A program made the translations under genes and the position numbers. The notes beneath the pieces are model-generated. The model was given only the letters and a program-made list of their open reading frames with translations. It did no database searches and was not told the origin of the DNA. Positions 59,606 to 64,000 of a stretch of 64,000 bases of DNA are shown here, in pieces. Location of the stretch: positions 434,001 through 498,000 of the forward strand of contig CAVYHD010000018.1 in the NCBI GenBank assembly GCA_963768075.1. The letters run 5' to 3'. This stretch comes from QHXW01 sp963768075. Its GTDB lineage: Bacteria; Acidobacteriota; Terriglobia; Bryobacterales; Bryobacteraceae. Every line of letters begins with the position of its first letter. Positions within the stretch are counted from its first letter, which is position 1.

Positions 59606-62600
59606 ATGAACCGCACACGCCTTCTTCGCAGCGTGGTCTCACGAGCCGCACTCTGCCTGGCAACCGCCCTGCTTAGTCTGCTGCTCGCCACGGTCTTGGT
59701 TGCGCCGGTCTCCGCGGCGACGTTTGGAACGGTAGTGAGTATCGGCGGCCAGGCGTCGGACATCGCTCTCGACGAGCCCCGCGGCCGGCTTTACATCGCC
59801 AACTTCACCGCCAACTGCATCGATGTGATGTCGCTCGCGACCAACACCATCCAAACCCAGTTCAATGTGGCGCCGCAGCCGGGATCGCTGGCCCTCTCTC
59901 CCGATGGTAATTATCTCGTCATTGTGCATTTTGGTAATTTCGTTGCGCCTTCCGCGCCCGCCAACGCCTTGACGGTGATCAGCCTCAATAACAACAACGC
60001 CATCCAGACCTTCGCGTTGGGCGATCCGCCTCTGGGCGTCGCCTTCGGCATTGATGGCCTTGCGCTGATCGTTACCACCACCAACTTCCTGCTCTTCGAC
60101 CCGACTAACGGCCAGACTACGGTTCTCGATACCCTTGCCAACATAACGGCCAACACTCTTCCCGTTGCGCCCCCGAACTTTCCGCCGAATATTATCTCTG
60201 CCTCGTTGAACGTTTCGGCTGACGGCTTTCACGTTTACGGCCTCACCAACACGTTGATCTTCCAATATGGTGTCCTGAATCACTCGCTTCAGGTGGTCGG
60301 CTACACGTCCACCCCGACACTCGGACCCCTCGCCGTGAGCGTCTCCAACGACGGCTCCTTCTTCACCGCGGGATGGGGCCTGCTCAACAGCAATGGTATT
60401 TGGACGGCGCAGTTCCCCAACGCCCTCGGCACATACAACCTGGGCAGCACCGCCATTGATTCCTCAGCCGGGCTTATCTACGCCCAAGTACCCCAAGCCA
60501 CTACCCAATCCACATCCACGTCTACCCCCGCCACATCAACGGCGCCACAAAGCTCCGTGGCGCCGACTATCCTCCAGGTAGTGGCCGCCGACAATCTGTC
60601 GGTCCAGCAGAATTTGCAGATCCCGGAGAATCTCGCCGGCAAGTCCCTGCTCACGGCCAAACGCGACATGCTCTACTCGATTTCCGAAAGCGGTGTGACC
60701 GTGTTTCCGGTGGGCTATCTGGCCTCCAACAATCGCGTGCAGGCTTCGCAATCGGACGTCGTGTTTCGTGGCAATCTTTGCAACAGCAGCGTGCTCACCC
60801 AGCAATTCACCATTCTCGATCCGGGCGGCAATCAAACCGATTTCGAGTTGACGCCTTCCGTCTCTGGGATCATGCTGTCCCAGTCTTCCGGGACAACCCC
60901 CGCCACCATCACCGTGTCGGTGGACCCCGCCGCATTCCAGAACCTCAGCGGCACGGTCACCGCGTCCATTTCCATTCAGTCCGCGCTCGCTATTAACGTC
61001 CCGAATCCGGTCCGCGTTCTGATCAACAACCAGGGTCCCGACCAGCGCGGCGCATTTGTGGATTTGCCCGGAACTCTCGTCGATGTCCTCGCCGATCCGA
61101 TCCGCAATCGATTCTATGTGCTGCGCCAGGACCAGGATCAGGTGTTCGTCTATGACTCCACCGGCCAGGACCAGCTCGCGGTACTCCGCACCAGCAACAC
61201 CCCGACTTCCATGGCCGTCACCATGGATGGCAATTATCTGCTCGTGGGGCACGACAATTCGCAATTGATTTACGTGTTCAACCTCAACACGCTGCAGCCC
61301 TCCATGCCGATCGCCATGCCTTCCGGCCACTATCCGCGGTCTGTCGCCGTGTCGTCGAATGCCATTCTGGCGGCTTCCCGCGTGTCCGGCCCGGCGCATA
61401 CCATCGACTTCGTCAGTTTCCCCAGCCGTACCGCCTACACTCCCACGACGCTCGGCATTTTTACGAACAGCATCAATATCGATACCGTGCTGTCCTCCTC
61501 ACCGGGCGGCCGCTACATTTTTTCCGCGGGTGCCGACGGTACCACCATGCTGTATGACGCCAGCGCGGGTTCCTTCGTCGCTGGGCGCAAGGATTACTCG
61601 ACACTTTCCGGCGCGCATGGCGCGTCCGATTACGGTCAATTCATCGTCGATGTCAATCTGCTGAACTCGTCGTTGGTGTTGACCAACACCCTGGATTCCT
61701 CCATCGGCGCTTCGTCCGGCGCGGCCTTCAACGCTCAAACCGGCTTCCGCACCACTGCACTCGCGGTGGCGGGCGCGCCGGGAGTGGTCGAGCGCGTCGC
61801 TACCTCAAACGGAGCCGTGCTCCGGCCTACGAACATGGTCGAGGCGCCCTTGCTGCATAGCGGCATCTCCGCCTTCACGCGCACGCTCGCGCCGCTCCCT
61901 AATCAGAGTGCCCTCGTTTCACTCACCACCTCCGGTTTCACTCTGCTGCCCTGGAACTACGATGCGGCCGTCGCGCCGCCGTCGCTGACTGAGGTGGTCA
62001 ATGCCGCCGATTTTAAACGGAGCATCGCTCCCGGCGGTTTGATCAGCATCATGGGTTCGAACCTCAGCCCCGTGACTCTGGCCACCAGCGAAGTCCCGCT
62101 GCCCACCCTGCTCGGCCAAACGTGCCTGATGCTCAACGGTGCTCCCATCCCCATGCTGTACGTGTCCGGTTCGCAGATCAACGCTGAGTTGCCCTACGAT
62201 GTTGACGGCGACGCGACCATGATTTTGTATACTCCAGGCGGCGTCAGCCCCAGCGTCGACCTCACCATCCAGCCCAACGCTCCCAGCGTTTTCCGCAGCG
62301 GGACCGCCGGGCCGCAAACCGGTATTCCCACCGTGATTCGAAGCGCCAATCACCAGTTGGTGACGCTGTCGAACCCGATCCATCCCAAAGACACCATCAC
62401 CATCTACGCCACCGGTCTCGGCACCGTCAATCCGCCGGTCGCCGATGGCGCTGCCGGGCCAAGCAAGCCCCTGGCTGCGGCCAATACTCAACCTACCGTG
62501 ACGCTGGGAGGCACCGGCTTGAACGTCGAGTACGCCGGCCTCGCACCTGGAATGGTTGGCGTTGACGCCATCGTTGCCGTCGTGCCTGGCAAGATCCCGA

Positions 62601-62674
62601 CCGGCTTGAGTGTTCCGCTGGTCATTAATCAGGGAAGCGGCACGACCACATTGCAAGTACGCGTCGTGAACTAA
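59606..62674 (+). CDS. exported beta-propeller protein with TIGR03437 C-terminal domain
   Basis: This 1022-residue protein has a signal peptide (ALCLATALLSLLLATVLVAP, cleaved near VSA-A). Residues about 40-330 and 470-680 form YVTN/YncE-like propeller blades (GGQASDIALDEPRGRLYIAN, LALSPDGNYLVIVHFGNF, LADPIRNRFYVLRQDQDQVF, MAVTMDGNYLLVGHDNSQLI). A Ser/Thr-rich linker and a beta-sandwich insert lie between. The last 220 residues are TIGR03437: VVNAADFKRSIAPGGLISIM, GSNLSPVTLATSEVPLPTLL, INAELPYDVDGDATMILYTP, TIYATGLGTVNPPVADGAAG. Ligand unknown; likely surface or periplasmic. Confidence 0.88.
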   Translation: MNRTRLLRSVVSRAALCLATALLSLLLATVLVAPVSAATFGTVVSIGGQASDIALDEPRGRLYIANFTANCIDVMSLATNTIQTQFNVAPQPGSLALSPDGNYLVIVHFGNFVAPSAPANALTVISLNNNNAIQTFALGDPPLGVAFGIDGLALIVTTTNFLLFDPTNGQTTVLDTLANITANTLPVAPPNFPPNIISASLNVSADGFHVYGLTNTLIFQYGVLNHSLQVVGYTSTPTLGPLAVSVSNDGSFFTAGWGLLNSNGIWTAQFPNALGTYNLGSTAIDSSAGLIYAQVPQATTQSTSTSTPATSTAPQSSVAPTILQVVAADNLSVQQNLQIPENLAGKSLLTAKRDMLYSISESGVTVFPVGYLASNNRVQASQSDVVFRGNLCNSSVLTQQFTILDPGGNQTDFELTPSVSGIMLSQSSGTTPATITVSVDPAAFQNLSGTVTASISIQSALAINVPNPVRVLINNQGPDQRGAFVDLPGTLVDVLADPIRNRFYVLRQDQDQVFVYDSTGQDQLAVLRTSNTPTSMAVTMDGNYLLVGHDNSQLIYVFNLNTLQPSMPIAMPSGHYPRSVAVSSNAILAASRVSGPAHTIDFVSFPSRTAYTPTTLGIFTNSINIDTVLSSSPGGRYIFSAGADGTTMLYDASAGSFVAGRKDYSTLSGAHGASDYGQFIVDVNLLNSSLVLTNTLDSSIGASSGAAFNAQTGFRTTALAVAGAPGVVERVATSNGAVLRPTNMVEAPLLHSGISAFTRTLAPLPNQSALVSLTTSGFTLLPWNYDAAVAPPSLTEVVNAADFKRSIAPGGLISIMGSNLSPVTLATSEVPLPTLLGQTCLMLNGAPIPMLYVSGSQINAELPYDVDGDATMILYTPGGVSPSVDLTIQPNAPSVFRSGTAGPQTGIPTVIRSANHQLVTLSNPIHPKDTITIYATGLGTVNPPVADGAAGPSKPLAAANTQPTVTLGGTGLNVEYAGLAPGMVGVDAIVAVVPGKIPTGLSVPLVINQGSGTTTLQVRVVN

Positions 62675-62736
62675 CTACCCCGGCTGCCGGTCGCGGCGGC
62701 CTTCCGGAAAGTTTGAGTTTTTGAACGGGAGAAGAT

Positions 62737-63378
62737 ATGCGAAAGATTACATTTGGATTCTCGCTGGCCCTGCTCTTCGCGGGCATTGGAGCGGCGCAGG
62801 AATGGGAGGTCGGCGGTATGGCCAGCTACGGCTTTTATCGCAATCTCGACGCGACCAATCCTTTGGGATCGGCGATTGCCGGCTTTAACCCGGGCGGCGC
62901 ATTCGGCGCTGTGGTCGGCTATAACGCTTCGAGCCTTTTCGGCGGGGAGTTTCGCTACACCTACGAGATGAGCGATCTGAAGCTTTCCTCCGGCGGCACC
63001 ACCACTTCCTTCAACGGCATGGCTCACATCCTGGGCTACGATTTGATTCTGCATCCGCGTTACAAACACGGCAGCAAGGTCCAGCCCTTCCTCGCCGTCG
63101 GCGGCGGTATGAAACTCTTCCAGGGCACCGGCTCTGAACAGGCGTATCAGCCTCTGGAAACCTACGCCCTGTTGAGTAAAACCCAGCAGGTCGAGCCCAT
63201 GCTCAGCGTCGGCGGAGGATTCAAGATGATGCTTAGCCAGCGCGTGTTGCTGCGCGCCGAGGTGCGTGATTACATCACGCCATTTCCCAAGAACGTCGTC
63301 GTTCCCATGCCCCCCACCAAGATCGGCGGCTGGCTCAACGATTTCGTTCCCATGGTCGGAATCAGCTACATTTTTTAA
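62737..63378 (+). CDS. outer-membrane beta-barrel protein
   Basis: This 213-residue protein has a signal peptide (MRKITFGFSLALLFAGIGAA), then alternating beta-strands: EWEVGGMASYGFYRNLDATN, FGAVVGYNASSLFGGEFRYT, KVQPFLAVGGGMKLFQGTG, MLSVGGGFKMMLSQRVLLRA. The C-terminus FVPMVGISYIF ends in Phe, the usual outer-membrane insertion signal. It resembles the OmpA/OmpW-like eight-stranded barrel class. Function unknown. A strong terminator follows the stop by 28 bp. Confidence 0.8.
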   Translation: MRKITFGFSLALLFAGIGAAQEWEVGGMASYGFYRNLDATNPLGSAIAGFNPGGAFGAVVGYNASSLFGGEFRYTYEMSDLKLSSGGTTTSFNGMAHILGYDLILHPRYKHGSKVQPFLAVGGGMKLFQGTGSEQAYQPLETYALLSKTQQVEPMLSVGGGFKMMLSQRVLLRAEVRDYITPFPKNVVVPMPPTKIGGWLNDFVPMVGISYIF

Positions 63379-63405
63379 CGGTTTTCACAGCTAGGCACCT
63401 CCCTT

Positions 63406-63436
63406 GGCGCCGGCTCCCCGCCGGCGCCGTTTTTTT
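63406..63436 (+). terminator. rho-independent terminator
   Basis: A perfect 9-bp GC stem (63406-63414 with 63420-63428) with a 5-base loop is followed by one G and seven T (63430-63436). It terminates the outer-membrane protein gene. It lies just past the end of the converging gene on the other strand. Confidence 0.9.
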
Positions 63437-63448
63437 CCGCCCGCTGCT

Positions 63449-64000
63449 TTAATTCACCGCCGTCCAATCAATCACGATCACCGAGATCTTGGGATTCCTG
63501 CTGCGCAGTGTGATCCGGCTCCATCCGTTCTGCGCAGCCGGCGCTTCCTCTACCGACATGTCATTGGCGTACTTCGGATTCCACGTGTACACCGTCTTGT
63601 TCCAGCCGTTTTCCGCTCCCGGCGGCTCCACCACGCTGTTCGCGTATTGCAGGTTGGACGTGTACAGCACAATCCCGTCGCTCGACAAATCCCCCGGCGA
63701 GACGCTGAACCGGAATGCTCGCGCCGGTAACTCCCCGATGATGGTTCCCACCGAACAGTTTTTTCCGTTGATCGTCACCGACTGGTTCTTTTGTAGCCGT
63801 CCGATCCAGATAACCCTGCCCGATGCCGGCACACGCGGCGCCGCCGTCACGCGCGCCGGAGCCGAAGCCGCCTGAGTCTGCGCAGCCGCCGTCGAATTAG
63901 CCGTGCGCGGCGCTGCCGGCTTCTCTGCCGGCGGTTCTGCGCGCACCACCGGCAGCGCCACCGCCGCCGGCACGCTCCGCGCAATCTGCGTAGGAGGTGG
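63449..64000 (-). CDS. exported-type protein of unknown function, partial at right edge
   Basis: The minus-strand frame remains open from its stop at 63449 to the window edge, so the true start lies outside (a GTG at 63973 is internal). The visible 184 residues include a Pro/Ala-rich linker and a beta-rich domain: VPASGRVIWIGRLQKNQSVT, INGKNCSVGTIIGELPARAF. Two related segments follow, QYANSVVEPPGAENGWNKTV and KYANDMSVEEAPAAQNGWSR, each a Y-A-N ... N-G-W block. I do not recognise a family. Confidence 0.65.
   Translation of the reverse strand, partial: PPPTQIARSVPAAVALPVVRAEPPAEKPAAPRTANSTAAAQTQAASAPARVTAAPRVPASGRVIWIGRLQKNQSVTINGKNCSVGTIIGELPARAFRFSVSPGDLSSDGIVLYTSNLQYANSVVEPPGAENGWNKTVYTWNPKYANDMSVEEAPAAQNGWSRITLRSRNPKISVIVIDWTAVN

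Overview
The window looks like a chromosomal segment of an Acidobacteriota bacterium, most likely a Solibacter/Bryobacter-type member. The grounds are two exported proteins ending in the C-terminal domain known as TIGR03437 (typical of that group), ASPIC/UnbV FG-GAP proteins beside a multiheme cytochrome, a high-GC genome with many GTG/TTG starts and 4-bp gene overlaps, and an acidobacterial-style Tad pilus locus. Taxonomy is inferred from gene content only. I found no rRNA, tRNA, CRISPR array, phage or insertion sequence.

Region by region: (1) 0.3-7.6 kb is a flagellar locus: flgF, a small ORF, flgG, flgA, flgH, flgI, single-domain flgJ and flgM on the plus strand, flaG-fliS on the minus strand, then a periplasmic lytic transglycosylase. 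Several sigma-28-like promoters with a TAGA -35 box punctuate it. (2) 7.6-11.3 kb holds an exported protein of unknown function, a GT4 glycosyltransferase, a DhnA/LacD-type TIM barrel that has lost its Schiff-base lysine, and an aldo/keto reductase. (3) 11.3-19.0 kb is a minus-strand trio (TPR-FG-GAP-ASPIC protein, five-heme cytochrome with TPRs, CRTAC1-type FG-GAP protein). From about 12.0 to 18.9 kb it is riddled with single-base indels although the protein sequence is otherwise well conserved; this looks like poor base calling rather than decay. (4) 19.1-27.3 kb is mixed housekeeping: a VapBC-type pair, a sugar isomerase-like protein, an orphan LolD-like ATPase, ClpC, an N-carbamoylputrescine amidase, a HAD phosphatase, a sirtuin, a CpaA-type prepilin peptidase and a DUF5658 protein. 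(5) 27.5-43.6 kb is envelope glycan/lipid biosynthesis: polytopic glycosyltransferases, a GDP-D-glycero-alpha-D-manno-heptose set (hddC, hddA, gmhB), an epimerase, methyltransferases, a B12-binding-type radical SAM protein with unusual cysteine spacing, and an overlapping minus-strand operon (terpene-cyclase-like toroid, Tat-type DUF362 protein, polytopic membrane protein, PAP2-like protein). (6) 43.9-53.9 kb is a complete-looking minus-strand Tad/Flp pilus operon headed by a PilZ protein: PilZ, membrane glycosyltransferase-like protein, two Flp pilins, CpaB, CpaC, CpaE, CpaF, TadB, TadC and a 32-residue membrane peptide. (7) 54.1-64 kb has a divergent LuxR-type response regulator, a TonB-like protein, an SRPBCC protein, two TIGR03437 exported proteins (one broken by two extra bases in G runs), an outer-membrane barrel, a strong terminator and a partial exported protein at the right edge.

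Working together: the flagellum and Tad pilus are two surface machines, and the PilZ protein at the head of the pilus operon suggests c-di-GMP input. The prepilin peptidase needed for Flp maturation lies 17 kb from the pilus operon. The membrane glycosyltransferase-like gene is translationally coupled to a pilin gene, and the intervening glycan genes could serve pilin or flagellin glycosylation as well as LPS or capsule. Those links are inferences from context.
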